NCBI GenBank assembly: GCA_964016875.1
Contig: OZ024724.1
Coordinates: forward strand, 43,949,820-44,013,819
DNA length: 64,000 nt
Direction: 5' to 3'
Origin: Fallopia convolvulus
Taxonomy: Eukaryota; Streptophyta; Magnoliopsida; Caryophyllales; Polygonaceae
Shown here: positions 34,731-46,084 of the stretch, one piece after another
How the letters are laid out: each line of letters begins with the position of its first letter
How positions within the stretch are numbered: the stretch's first letter is position 1
Notes under the pieces: model-generated
Seen by the model: only the letters and a program-made list of their open reading frames with translations
The model's database searches: none
What the model was told of the DNA's origin: nothing
Program-made: the position numbers and the translations under genes

Positions 34731-35344
34731 TAAATAATATAGATGTTTTAAGAAGGAATATTTCAATTCATCAAGGATTCAATTTCCCTTTGCTGTATGT
34801 TTTGAATCCCAGTATGTTAATTAGGCCTAAATTAAAAATAGTTAAAATATTTCAAAACGGATAGTTCGTATATTTGCTACCGGATATCTGACCATTAACG
34901 GATTGGATACGAACTGAATTTTAAGATAAAATTTATTGGATATTTTATATACCGGATATGATCAGATATATTCGATTGCTCAGCCTAGTCTCGAGTACAA
35001 ATGTCTAGATACGCAATTCTTTAGTCATATACAAGTTATGTTTTCTATCTTAAAGTTAAATGTGACAACAAAATTCTGATTGCTCAGTGCTCACCCTAAT
35101 TCTCGAGGGCAAATGTCTAAGATATGCAATTCTTCTGTCATATACAAGTTGTATTTTGTGTCTTAATGTCTAAGATATGCAATTCTTCTGTCATATAGAA
35201 GTTAGGTTTTCATCTTGTGGGTTAGCCGAGCCCCTAGAAATTAATCCAAATTTTTTTTGTTCCGTTTTTTCATTTAAGGAAAAACAACAACTGTAAAAGT
35301 ATTTGCTTACCCAATCATTTACAATAAGAAAAAAAAAGAAGAAA
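34731..35344. repeat. Spacer with three tandem-like repeats
   Basis: A unit centred on AAATGTCTA(A)GATA.GCAATTCTT.(A/T)GTCATATA.AAGTT occurs three times, near 35000-35040, 35109-35150 and 35166-35205. The last two are nearly identical. A hAT-like end, GCTCAGCCTAG, lies at about 34979-34989. No gene seen. Confidence 0.6.
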
Positions 35345-35410
35345 TAAAATCTACAACTGTCACTCACGCTCTTTTTTGAAAGAAAAGAAAATTAACGCTC
35401 GTGTGTGTTG

Positions 35411-36448
35411 ATGATGGACGCCACCCCTGTGGTGGCTGGTGGTGACCAACCACCACCCCCACCACCCCCCTCTCTCCAGGTCCAATCTGTTCCTCCTGTG
35501 CAGGCCCGTACCTGAAAAGAAATTGTTAAGAATGACTCGGGTTATCATCGACCTAAGTTGGCGCCGGAGTTTCTGGACGGTAAGATGAAAGTTTTTTATC
35601 GTGGAGGCAAAGGAAGTGACCCGATCATCACGGTTCAAGACGATGTTATGAAAGTGCTTGCGGATGTCTGGAAGTCGTCTTTGATCGTGAAAGTCCTGGG
35701 GACGTTCGTGCCCTTTCATGTCATGGACAAGAAATTGCGCGAGTTGTGGAATCTTTCAGGTAAGGTTATGTTGGCTGATTTACCTAATAACTATTATGTG
35801 GTTAGGTTTGAATATGACCAGGACTACATGATGGCGGTCGCCGACGGCCCATGGATGCTTTTTGGCCATTACTTAATCACTAAAACCTGGTCGCCGGATT
35901 TCAACCCTGAATCAGACATCATCGCTTCGTCGCCTGCCTGGATTAGGATTGCTAAGCTTCCTCTTGTTTACTATGAAGAAGAATTCCTCACTAGGGTGGC
36001 TGCTACCATTGGAAAACCCATTAAAGTGGATAAGAGGACGTTGTTCTCTAATAGGTGCCGATTTGCGAAGGTTTGTGTCGAGATGGATCTGACGTGCCCC
36101 TTGCCTGGAACTGTTGAGATCAATGGACGAAGATTCAATTTGGAGTATGAAGGCCTCCACTTGATATGTTTCAACTGTGGGTGTTATGGCCATCTCATGG
36201 CTAAATGTCCTAAAACACCGAAAGTGGTCGTGCCTGCTGAGGGAAATCATGAGAAAGGTGGAGAAGTGGATGCAAACCAGGGGAACGAACTTGTAAAAGA
36301 TACTTCTATGGATGAGGATGACAAAGCTTCGCGCCACGGACCATGGATGGAAGTACAACGAAGGAGGAGAAACTCAGACAAGGGAAAGAACAAAGTGGTC
36401 GGTGGTAACGACCCGAACGCCGACGACGGGAAGGGTTGCAATAGATAA
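35411..36448 (+). pseudogene. LINE B ORF1: DUF4283 and CCHC nucleic-acid-binding protein
   Basis: Starts MMDATPVVAGGDQPPP with a proline run and meets an in-frame TGA at 35513-35515. The remainder reads openly as a DUF4283-like domain (KVLGTFVPFHVMDKKLRELW, PWMLFGHYLITKTW) and a zf-CCHC knuckle (CFNCGCYGHLMAKC). It would coat LINE RNA. The original C-terminus continues at 41459 beyond the Athila-like insertion; the stop at 36446-36448 lies at the junction. Confidence 0.88.
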
Positions 36449-37246
36449 TCTAACATGAATAATCTTTCCTAAAACATGAAAAACTAAGCACAATCAAGAA
36501 TTTTTATGGACAAAAATCAAGCATGCAATTCGACCTTTCTAAGAACACGATTCGGGACATGGAATTTCGACCCTAAAGAAAATCAATCATGCAATTTCGA
36601 GCAAGGGTTCAGAAATCATACCGGAGAATCGAGAAATTGAAGAACAAGGGTCGGAATCGGGGTGGTTAACGAGCTTGTGCCTCGTCGGTGATCGGTTTCC
36701 GAGCTCCGGTACGACTGCCTCTCGGTGGTCGGTGGAGTGGGGGGGGATTCCGAATCGGTGGGAGAGAAGAGAGGGGGATTGAGAGTTTTTTTTTGGGTTT
36801 GAGGGAGTATGAATTTTGAGAGGGTTATGGTAGATTTGTGGAAGGGGGTAGAAGGGGTTTATATAGGAGGGGAAGTGTAGAAGGGGGGCGGCGGATAGGG
36901 TAAAAAATAGATAGATTAGGTTAGAATTCTTACCTGCCTCGTATCCTGACGAGTCGGGTCTTCGAACCGGGTCGTTAACGACCCTAAGTGGGTCATTAAC
37001 GAGCCACCGTAGCCTTCTTGGGTTGATTTTTCGATCCCTTCTCCTGAAATCTTGTTAGCTCAAAAGTTCTAATTTCTATCCTAACTAAAACTAAAAAAAG
37101 AAAAACAAAAGAAAGCTAAGAAATAATCTAAAAAGAAAAAGAAAATAAAATAAAAAATAAAAAATACTAAACCTATTCTAAAAAGCGGGTTGCCTCCGTA
37201 AGCGCTATGTTTAACGTCGTTAGCCCGACAAGCTCCCTTTCTAGTC
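36449..37246. other. Left flank (3' side) of the Athila-like element
   Basis: No coding domain. Contains a perfect 16-bp palindrome GGGTCGTTAACGACCC at 36969-36984 and a related site at 36990-37005, a minus-strand TATA-like CCTATATAAA at about 36859-36868, and an A-rich stretch at 37080-37180. It should contain the 3' LTR. Confidence 0.5.
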
Positions 37247-37891
37247 TCATGGTGGTTCATGTATAGCCAAGTTGGGGTCTTGAGGTACCCCTCTTGTAGC
37301 CTTACAGCCTCTGTGTGCTTGAGTTGCTAAATTAGGCCCCTTTTCTTCTATTAGTACGCTTGATATCCCTGGATTGTCAGTGTAGTCCGAAAGCCAAGGT
37401 GGTTTGGACTTTTCTATAATACATATAGTAGGGCCTTGGTTAAACTCTTGCACGTGGGACTCAGTGATCGGCAGATGTGGCTCGGTAGGGACCGTTGTGT
37501 CGAGTTCGGGTTGAGTCAACTCTATTTGTGCGACTCCAACTGGGTCGTTGGCTTTTTGATCTAAGTTGAATTCCACCCGTTCTTCTCCTTTATCAAAAGT
37601 GAGGAGTCCCTTCCGCACATCAACTCTTGCTCTTGCTGTGGCTAAGAATGGTCGCCCGAGAATTATGGGTACATGAGGGTCTTCAGGCATATCAAGGACG
37701 ATAAAATCATTCGGTATAAAGAATTTCCCGACTTGAATAGGGTAGTCGTCCACCACTCCTGTGGCCTTGACAGATGACCCATCTTCCATGTACAAATTCA
37801 TGTCTACCGGCTCTAGTGGCCCCATATTGGCTTTTGACCAGATTGAGAGTGGAACAAGACTAGCACTGGCACCATTGCACCAAGATCGCAT
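37247..37891 (-). pseudogene. Athila-like aspartic protease remnant
   Basis: The frame carries SIWSKANMGPLEPVDMNLYM, then FFIPNDFIVLDMPEDPHVPI, and the strongly typical ILGRPFLATARARVDVRKG of Athila proteases. The active-site segment CDLGA lies at the end of the overlapping gag frame, so a frameshift near 37860-37880 cuts the catalytic strand from the rest. In an intact element it would process the gag polyprotein. Confidence 0.85.
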
Positions 37892-39864
37892 AAAGCCTTG
37901 AACTTGGGGTTGCCTATGCCGATCGTTATTGCAAACCTTCCTGGGTCTCCTAGCTTTTCCGGTAGAGCTATTGATCTGACTTCATCCTTCAGCTCTGTAA
38001 TGGACCTTTTCCTGCTAAAAATATCTTTCAAAAACTTTGTGTAAGACGACATTTCGCTTAGGGCGTCAGCGAATGGGATGGAAATATTAATGCCCTGAAG
38101 AATCTTAACGAAACGCTTGAACTTACTCTCAGTAGAGTCCATAGATTTCTTAGTTGGAAATGGAAGAGATTTCACCATTCTCGGAACCAAGTTAGGTTCG
38201 AGAGGTGAGAGTACCGGGTCGACACTAGGGTCGATTGATGTCCTCGGCGGGTCGTTACCGACCCTGGTGGGGTCGTTAACTACCCTGGAATTGAGAGGGA
38301 GGCTCAGTTTAGTAAACTTACCTGGGGTAAGGTCGTTAGGGACCCTTTGAGCCTCGTCATTCTTGTTTGTTGGCTCGGTATGTGCTCTCGCTGGCTCGTT
38401 AACGAGCTGGTTGGCGAGGTCCTGTTCCTCCTTCTCTTCAGCTTGAGTTCTCTCCGGTAGTGTCTTCCCACTTCTGAGGTGTACCGCTGCTATTTGTCCT
38501 CTAGGGTTCTCCTCGGGGCGGCCCGGGAGTTGCCCTTGTGGTCTTGGAATCCGTGCAGCTAGGTCCCCTAGTTGGGAATCAACACTCTTCTTCCAAATAT
38601 CGAACTCACCCCATCTTTTATCTTGTCGGTTCAGTTTGGCTTGAACGTCATCAACTTTGTTGTTCACTCCGTTGATGCTCTCCTTTATCTCTTGAACCCA
38701 TGATGGCGTCTCTTGATGGCCTGGAGGTCGATATGGTGCAGGTCGTCTATCTGGTGGGGGCCCTGCGTAGTTTTGACTTGTATTCTGATTGCCCCATGGT
38801 TGATAGTTGTTCGACCAGTCATTATAATTAGGCTGGTTCCTGTATAGTCCTCTCATATAGTTCATCTCAGCTATTGTCTCAGCGGTTCTAACCTGCTCAA
38901 TGTTAGTGCAAGCAGAAGTACTATGTGCAGAAGAACCACATTCTTGACATGATTGAGAGGATTTCAGAAAACTTACCTGTTTCCTTAGACGGTTGACCTC
39001 ATCTTGTAGGAATTGATTTTTAACATCTGGGTCAACTTCATCTCTGTTGGGTATGTAGAGACGTTTTTGAGTTTGTGGAGTCTGCTGGGTTCCATACATA
39101 GCATCGTAATTTGCCAGCTTATCCAACAGTTCCCACGCCTCTGTCGGGCTCATCTCTATAAAACCGCACGCAGTATGCGTGTTGATGCGGTTCTTGGTCT
39201 CTACGTTGATACCCTGGAAAAAGATTTCTTGCAAAACATATAAAGGTTGCCCATGAGTAGGGCACTGTCTAAGCATCTCTTTGAATCTTTCCCATGTTTC
39301 AACAAATGTTTCATTAGGCAACTGGTGATAGGAGGTGATGCGTTTCCTCAATTCTGTTGTCTTAGCAGGAGGGAAAAACTTTGTAAGAAATTGATCATAC
39401 AAAGCTTTCCAAGTCCTGATAGACTTAGAAGGTAGGCTCTCCAACCAGTTCAGGGCCTTTCCAGTAAGAGACCATCTAAAAGCTTTTAATAGAACATATT
39501 CTAACGAGACACCTTCAGCAGCTATGGTATCACATAAATCAAGAAAATTTCTAATATGCTCCATAGGGCACTCAGTAGGTTTCCCTTCAAACTGAGCCCG
39601 TTTAATTAAGGATATAAATTGAGACTTGATCTCAAAAGGTTTCTCTATCGCTGGAAGCACAATAGGAGATTCTGGCACCCTCAGTTCCGGATGCATGTAC
39701 TGTTTTGCATTCCTTAGATATGCATCTAGCTCTTCTTGTAGTCGAGCCTTGTCAGCTCGTTGACGCTCAGCTTCTGCGTCTGCGCCGTCCTTATCGGCTT
39801 TCAATGCCTCCATCTGGGTCCGGAGGATCTCTAACTCTCGAGCCATCTCTTCTGCTGTGGCCAT
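37813..39864 (-). CDS. Athila-like gag polyprotein
   Basis: 683 residues, open throughout. Residues 1-50 form a coiled coil (MARELEILRTQMEALKADKD). The retrotransposon gag domain lies at about 70-265 (FLTKFFPPAKTTELRKRI, ETWERFKEMLRQCPTHG). An unusual cysteine cluster (CQECGSSAHSTSAC) follows near 305. A variable, charged C-terminal third has repeated VNDP/VNEP phrases encoded by the GTTAACGA palindrome. The frame ends just past the protease CDLGA motif. The uninterrupted length suggests this insertion is younger than the LINE it split. Confidence 0.85.
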   Translation of the reverse strand: MATAEEMARELEILRTQMEALKADKDGADAEAERQRADKARLQEELDAYLRNAKQYMHPELRVPESPIVLPAIEKPFEIKSQFISLIKRAQFEGKPTECPMEHIRNFLDLCDTIAAEGVSLEYVLLKAFRWSLTGKALNWLESLPSKSIRTWKALYDQFLTKFFPPAKTTELRKRITSYHQLPNETFVETWERFKEMLRQCPTHGQPLYVLQEIFFQGINVETKNRINTHTACGFIEMSPTEAWELLDKLANYDAMYGTQQTPQTQKRLYIPNRDEVDPDVKNQFLQDEVNRLRKQVSFLKSSQSCQECGSSAHSTSACTNIEQVRTAETIAEMNYMRGLYRNQPNYNDWSNNYQPWGNQNTSQNYAGPPPDRRPAPYRPPGHQETPSWVQEIKESINGVNNKVDDVQAKLNRQDKRWGEFDIWKKSVDSQLGDLAARIPRPQGQLPGRPEENPRGQIAAVHLRSGKTLPERTQAEEKEEQDLANQLVNEPARAHTEPTNKNDEAQRVPNDLTPGKFTKLSLPLNSRVVNDPTRVGNDPPRTSIDPSVDPVLSPLEPNLVPRMVKSLPFPTKKSMDSTESKFKRFVKILQGINISIPFADALSEMSSYTKFLKDIFSRKRSITELKDEVRSIALPEKLGDPGRFAITIGIGNPKFKALCDLGAMVPVLVLFHSQSGQKPIWGH

Positions 39865-41455
39865 GGCTCAGTTTTCTCGGAGTCGACAATGCAGGGAACG
39901 TTCGGGTTCTGAGTAATAACCAGTGTTATCAAACTGAAGCCTTCTTCGTCCTACCGGCATACACTGAGAAAACAGACAAAGAAAACAAAAATTAAAAACA
40001 AAAACGGGGTCAGGATCGTTCCACATGAAGCAAGGTTGTTCGTCTATCAATCTATTAAAAAGCAAACAAAAACAATAAAAACACTCACGAGCAGCCTCAT
40101 TAACGACGTTGTCAGGGTCGTTAACGAACCACCGAACACAAAACACTTCAAATAACGACCTAATTAAATTCTAATTAAAATTCAGTACCGAGGCAAGTAC
40201 TTAGCAACGAAAATTCACAAGAAATAATTCAAATAAAACAAAAATCTAGGACTAGGGACACCACAACATAGCCAAGCATAAAAACTCGTAAGAAGAAAAG
40301 ATCATGCCTTTAAACAGATAGAGTCATCAACTTTCGTTGACTTAGCAAGTAAATTAATAAACTTTCACATCTTAATTCACTTAATTGCTTGTTTTGGATC
40401 TAAAGCTTGAAACTTTCGTTTTCAAACAATATCAACCTTCAAGTTACTAACTTTCTCTTTCAATTAAGTTAAAAACTCAAATTACCTCCACTTTCGCTTC
40501 GGTATAAGCACAACAAACAAATCTCAATAGATAAAAGGCATTCACAACTCAATCTTACTCATCAAACATGCTCAACTATGACGGGCTTAACCCCGACCCT
40601 AGAAAAGGAAACTACTCACTAATCATAGCTAAGAAACTAAAAACTTCAATCAAAAGAAACATTGAAACAAAACTCAAATTCGAATTAATAAGAAAATATC
40701 GTCTTACAGAGATTTAGAAGAAACCGAAAAACATAAAAATACCGAACCAAAATCACGACCAACGACCCCGGTGACTGTCGTCTACCGAGCCTCGGCGGTC
40801 CTCTTCCGATCCGACTTTCTCTCTCTCTAGGCCCTTCGAAAATCTCTCCTAAAAATTCTCTCTCCAAAAAGCCTCTCCTTTCTATGCTAGATTGAAGGGT
40901 ATTTATACTAAAAAGCTAAAAACTAAAAAGGCTACAAGATATAAACTTTCCTAAAAAGATAGAAACAATCCCTAAAAGATAGAAATAAAATCTAAAAAGA
41001 TATTAAGACCTAAAATACATATTCTAATAAACCCAAAAGATTCTAAAAAGATACTCAACCGACACGGAAATAAATTCCCGCTCAGGATCGGTGAATTATA
41101 AAATAAATATTTCAAATCTTCTTCTTCGTGGCCTCGTTAACGAGCCCTCACAGCCTCGTTAACGAGCCCTCATAGCCTCGTTAACGAGCCTGGGCTTTGT
41201 TTTCTTCCACACTTCCTCTTGTGATCTCGAGCTTTGACTTCTTCAATCTTGCACTCCTCCGTCTTTCGCTGTAATGCTCCAAATTCAACTCCATTTAGCT
41301 CCTTTCCTCGCTAAAACCTACAAAATTCACAAAATAGCGTAGATTCCACTCTTTTCACATAAATATGCAAAACTATCTAAAAACACTCAAAACTAAACCT
41401 AAACTAAACAAAAATATACCTATTAAGCAAAGAAAACCTACTAAAAACTATACTA
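39865..41455. other. Right flank (5' side) of the Athila-like element
   Basis: No coding domain. Should hold the 5' LTR and primer site. Contains a minus-strand TATA-like box (AGTATAAATACCC) near 40894-40906 and three tandem copies of a 23-bp unit with CTCGTTAACGAG at 41137-41190. No confident PBS was found. Confidence 0.45.
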
Positions 41456-41458
41456 AAA

Positions 41459-41650
41459 ATGCGAACATCAGACAACCCTAAACAGAACCATGAGTCGAAC
41501 GAGAGGCTGATGGAAGACAATGACACGCTCGCGGGTTTGCGTAGCCAGATCATGGCTGTGGAGAGAGCCACAGAACTTGAGGTTGCGACGTCGAACAAGG
41601 ACGATATGCAGGAGGACGTCGCAGGGGGATCGACGCCCATTTCATCTTAA
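41459..41650 (+). pseudogene. Displaced C-terminus of LINE B ORF1
   Basis: Reads RTSDNPKQNHESNERLMED and ends STPISS before a stop just upstream of ORF2. The position and composition fit the hydrophilic tail of plant LINE ORF1. It is severed from 36448 by the Athila-like insertion. Confidence 0.7.
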
Positions 41651-41676
41651 TTGTTTTTCCATCCTTTCCTTAGTTT

Positions 41677-43074
41677 CTCTGATGGAGTGCATGATTTGGA
41701 ACTGTAGAGGTGTAGGTAACAAGGGATTCAGACGAGCGGTCCGTTACTTACTTAGGCAGTATAAAGTCAGTGTTTTGGTGATTCTTGAACCCTAAGATTT
41801 CGGGCGAAAGGGCGGAACAAGTTTGCAGGAGACTTGATTTCTCCAAATCAACCCGTATTGAGGCGATTGGTTTTGTCTGAGGCATCTGGCTTTTTTGGAA
41901 CGAAGATACAACTGATATACAAGTGATACAGTTATATAGTCGGTTCATGCATACTCAAATCCATTTGGAAGGTAAAGTTTTCAATCTGATTTTGGTTTAC
42001 GCTCCTCCTAACGAAACTAATCGGGTTTTTTGGCAGGAATTACAAGGGTGCTCTTCGAATATCCAGGGTCCGTTGATTGTTGGAGGTGACTTCAACTGTG
42101 TTCTTCACTCTTGGGAGAGTTCGGGGACTGTGGAGCCACTTTCTCCGGATACTGATGAGTTTAGCAAATGGGTCGATACTGATGGTTTATTGGATATGGG
42201 GTTCTCGGGATCTACCTTCACTTGGTCTACGGGGAAAACTTCAGCGACGTACAAAGCCCACCGTTTGGATCGTGTCATCATGAATGTGGACGCTCGATTA
42301 GAATGGCCCAATGCCGAGGTGCGACATCTGCCTGTTATTTGCTCGGATCATGCCCCGCTTTTGTTATCTGTTAGTCCGGGGATTGGGCAAAGTCGTAGGA
42401 GACATCCGTTTCGCTTTGAAGCTGCATGGACCACACATGCTTCTTTCCAGCCTTTGGTTAAGGATCGCTGGGATGATTCCGTGCCTACGCCGCAGGCTCT
42501 TCACACACTTCGGGATGTGTTACTTAAATTGAACTCGGAAACTTTCGGAAATATTCATATCAGGAAAAGAGTGCTTTTAAAGAGGCTTGTCGGGATTCAA
42601 AAAGCGTGTGGAATCGGGGTGAACCAGTATCTTATTGATCTCGAAAACAAACTGCAGCATGAGTTGAGTAGTGTTCTTGAGCAGGAAGAGATCCTTTGGT
42701 GGCAGAAATCTCGTGAAAATTGGTTCGTGGCAGGTGATCGTAGTACATCGTTCTTTCACATCTCTAAGATTATCAGAAGAAGGAGAAACCAGATCGATGG
42801 GCTCATTGACGATGCTGATTGTCTCATCACGGATAAGGACGGCGTGGAAAGGCTTGCTTTGGACTATTTCAAGAAGCTTTTTGCGTGGTCAGATGGCGAT
42901 CGGGACCGCGGTGGTATTTGTTCTGGATGCTTTCCCCAAATTCCCCTTGATCAGTGGCAGCCCCTTGTGAACCCAATTTCGGATGAGGAAATTAATGTGG
43001 CTATCAAGCAAATGGGAGGAACGAAGGCGCCATGTTTGGATGGATTTCAGCCGCTATTCTTTCAGAAATGCTAG
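41677..43074 (+). pseudogene. LINE B ORF2, endonuclease region
   Basis: Starts MECMIWNCRGVGNKGFRRAV, the conserved opening of plant LINE endonucleases. A stop near 41792 and frame changes follow. From 41923 it is open: LILVYAPPNETNR, GGDFNCVL, then the catalytic SDHAPLLL. The AP-endonuclease-like domain nicks target DNA. The frame continues as the linker into RT (GGTKAPCLDGFQPLFFQKC) and stops at 43072-43074. Confidence 0.9.
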
Positions 43075-43129
43075 AGATTTGTCGGATCTTCGGTTCGGGG
43101 GTTTGTCAAAGATTTTTTCAAAACTGGGA

Positions 43130-45145
43130 AACTGCTTGAAGGAGTTAATGAGACCTTGATTGTGCTCCTTGCAAAGGTTGCTAAACCAGAGAAGATTAAC
43201 CAGTTCCGGCCTATTAGCTTGTGTAATGTCATTTACAAAGTTATGTCGAAGGTGTTAGTTAACCGTATGCGCCCGGTGTTATGCTCGCTTATAGGCCCTA
43301 CGCAGGGGAGTTTTCTCCCGGGGAGGATGATTTTTGATAACATCGTGCTCGTTCAAGAAGTGGTGCATTCAATGAGGATGAAGAAGGGACGGAAAGGGTT
43401 GGATGATCTTGAAGATCGATCTCGAGAAGGCTTACGACCGTTTGGATTGGGATTTTGTGGTCGATTCGGTTAGAGAAGCAGGTTTTGTGTTGCGCTGGTC
43501 TGAGTGGATCCTTGAGTAAATTTCAACAACGTTGACTAGGCTTCTTTGGAATGGTGAAGTTACCGAGAGCTTCAAGCCTAAACGGGGTATACGACAGGGG
43601 GATCCTATTTCGCCCTACATCTTTATCTTGTGTATGGAACGCCTTAGTTACATGATTCTGAATGCGGTGAATTGTGGTGAGTGGAAACCGGCTAAATTAA
43701 CCAGGAATGGGCCGGAGGTTTCTCATGTGATGTTCGCTGATGATGTGGTGTTAGTCGCGGAGGCCTCGGTGCAACAGTTCAGGGCTATTAATGAGCTCCT
43801 GGCGAGATTTTGTAAGGCTTCCGGGCTGAAAGTGAATGCGGCCAAATCTAAAATGTTTGTGTCGCCTAATGTCGATGCCAGGACGCTTGAAGGGCTGCGT
43901 CGGGAAGCTGATTTTGAGGTCACTTCGGACCTTGGAAGTTACCTTGGAATGCCTATTCTTCACTCCAGGGTTACGAAAGAGATGTTCGCCCCTCTTTTGG
44001 ATAAGGTGAAGGGTAGGTTGTCGTCTTGGAAGAGTAAGTATTTGAGCATGGCAGGGAGGGTTACGCTTGCCCACTCGGTGCTGTCCTCGATTCCTATTTT
44101 CACAATGGCCACGGTAACTATACCACATGAGTTGTGTGAAAAGATCGATTTGGTGATTCGTCAGTTTGTGTGGGGGCACGATGCGAGTAACCGAAAGATG
44201 CACCTTGTGGCGTGGGACAGAATTAGTATGCCCAAGAAGATTGGTGGGTTGGGTATCCGCCCCTTGAAGACCATGAACCTTGCGGTTATAGGGAAGCTTT
44301 GTTGGCGTTTCCTGCATGATGATTCGAGTCTCTGGTGTAGGACGTTGAAAGCAAAGTATGTGCGTCATGAAGGAGTGATTTCTGGGAGCTCTTCGTATAT
44401 TTGGCAAAGTATGAGAAAGGGTTTTGATACGGTGCTCAATTCGGGAACGAAGTGGGTTGTTCGGGATGGTAGAACGATCATCTTTTGGCTTGATGTGTGG
44501 CTCGGCGAGGATAGTCTGGTGGAGCAGGCTGTTGCGCTGGTTGATCCGACGGAAAGGCAGAAGAAGGTGCGGGATTATTGGGCTAATGACGGGGGCTGGA
44601 AGTGGGACGAGTTCGAGAGACTGCTCCCAATGAACGTCGTGCTTCGTCTTGCGGCGATCGGGCTGGTGCATGACTCGGAGGACACGCTGGTATGGACGCC
44701 GAGTGTGGACGGGAATTTCTCGGTGTCCTCGGCGTATGATCATCTGCAGAAGACCCACTGCACGTCGGAAGTGGATAAGGACGTGTACAAGACGATTTGG
44801 AGAGTTAAGGCTCAGGAAAGGGCGAGGCTTTTCGTGTGGCTCGTTATCAACGACGGGGTGCTTACCAACGCTGAGAGGAGACGGCGACATCTCTCGTCCG
44901 ATGATACTTGTTGCATGTGTGTAAGGGAAGTAGAAAGCCTTGATCATTTATTTAGGGATTGCCCTAAAGTTAAAAGTTTTTGGCGCAAGATTATTCTCCC
45001 AACTGATGTGCCTAATTTTTTCGGTCGCCCTTTTGCAGTTTGGGTGAGGGCGAACCTTTTTGTCGAAGCACAAGCTGGTGGACGGGACGGACTGGAGCGC
45101 GGTCTTTTGCAACGTCATCTGATGGACGTGGCGTTGGAGGAATGA
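43130..45145 (+). pseudogene. LINE B ORF2, reverse transcriptase and zf-RVT
   Basis: FRPISLCNVIYKVMSKVLVN and GSFLPGRMIFDN open the RT. A frame change near 43405 and a stop near 43517 precede the palm with GIRQGDPISPYIFILCMERL and the FADD active site (HVMFADDVVLVAE, about 43721-43760). The thumb and zf-RVT domain follow (WRVKAQERARLFVWLVINDG, C..C....H....C). A final frameshift near 45040 leads to RNase H. Confidence 0.9.
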
Positions 45146-45146
45146 A

Positions 45147-45740
45147 GTGGTGTTCGGCGGAACGAGGGAAGCCCATGATCCGGTCGGGTTCGTGGTTTCC
45201 TTGACCAAGGAGTACCGGGCTGTGTGGGATGCGAGGCATGGAAGCGCAGGGAACGGTCGAAAGGAGGAGATCTTGGTGTCCTGGAGCAAATCGGCCGAGA
45301 ACGAAGTAAAGATCAACACTGACGGTGCCATAACTAGCGATGGACGTGCTGCTGCGGCTGGGGTCTTGAGAGACTCTGAGGGTGCTTGGATGGGCGGTTT
45401 CGTGCATAATTTAGGCATTTGCTCGGTCCCGATGGCGGAGCTTTGGGGTATTCGTAATGGGCTTGCCCTTGATTGGGATAAGGGATTCAGAGATGTGTGG
45501 GTGGAATCCGATTCCACTTTGGCGGTCCATCTGGCTTTGAAGCTGCCTTGCTCGTCCCACCCGCTCTTCAGCCTGGCAAAGGATTGCCAAGGCTTTCTGT
45601 CACGGAATTGGTCTGTCCGTGTCACTCATGTCTTCAGGGAAGCGAATGCTGTCGCCGACTCCCTTGCTAGCTTAGCCTTTACCCGCTTGGTCTTCATTTT
45701 CTTGTCGAGCCTCCTGTGGACTCTCTTTCGTTTTTATTAG
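45147..45740 (+). pseudogene. LINE B RNase H domain
   Basis: KINTDGAITSDGRAAAAGVL, MAELWGIRNGLAL, VWVESDSTLAVHLAL and HVFREANAVADSLASLAF mark an RVT_3-type RNase H in the order and spacing of plant LINEs. Catalytic acidic residues are present in TDGA, the MAEL helix and ESDS. It is open over the domain but separated from RT by a frameshift. Confidence 0.9.
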
Positions 45741-46084
45741 ATAACGCTGAGGATCGGACTTTCCCTCATCTCACGAGGGTCTAGTCCCCCCTCCTTTAGA
45801 GCTCCTGCCCTTCTTTCGATCAAAAAAAAAGAAATAAGAAAAAGAACACTATAAAAATACTTGAATCCCATTGTAAGAAACCATAACCATAACCATGAAC
45901 ATGAACCATAAGGTACCATGCTGAAAACGTACATCAAATCCGGAACTTGCCGACTTATTACAATTGTGTGGAGTTTGTGTATAACCTTCACCTAATCATG
46001 AATATTTAAAAGCTTCACATCCATGCATCAATGAATGAAGTAGGGCATAAACTGCTAAACAAATACTAGAATTAATCTCTCTAG

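Larger units (their letters stand above)
36449..41455 (-). mobile_element. Athila-like Gypsy element with gag and protease only
   Basis: Inserted in LINE B ORF1 and read on the minus strand. It encodes an Athila-type gag (39864-37813) and a protease-like domain (to 37247). Then, without any reverse transcriptase, RNase H or integrase, it passes to the GGAGGCAACCCGC motif (37188-37200) commonly seen downstream of pol in Athila elements. The flanks of about 0.7 and 1.5 kb contain TATA-like boxes but could not be aligned to each other by eye, so LTR borders and the target duplication are not defined. A palindromic GTTAACGA motif recurs throughout. Probably a non-autonomous derivative. Confidence 0.75.
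35345..45845 (+). mobile_element. L1-type LINE (copy B) split by an Athila-like element
   Basis: Carries both LINE ORFs on the plus strand: ORF1 (35411-36448) with a DUF4283-like domain and CCHC knuckle, then after the Gypsy insertion the tail of ORF1 (41459-41650) and ORF2 with endonuclease, reverse transcriptase, zf-RVT and RNase H (41677-45740). It ends in an A-rich tail at about 45823-45845. It is close to full length once the 5-kb insertion is discounted. Stops and frameshifts in both ORFs make it inactive. The exact 5' edge and any target duplication are uncertain because both sides are A-rich. Confidence 0.88.

Noticed and set aside
43751..44947. 398-codon minus-strand open frame in LINE B
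   Set aside because: It mirrors the reverse transcriptase on the plus strand, where FADD and other RT motifs are clear. The minus frame has no domain.
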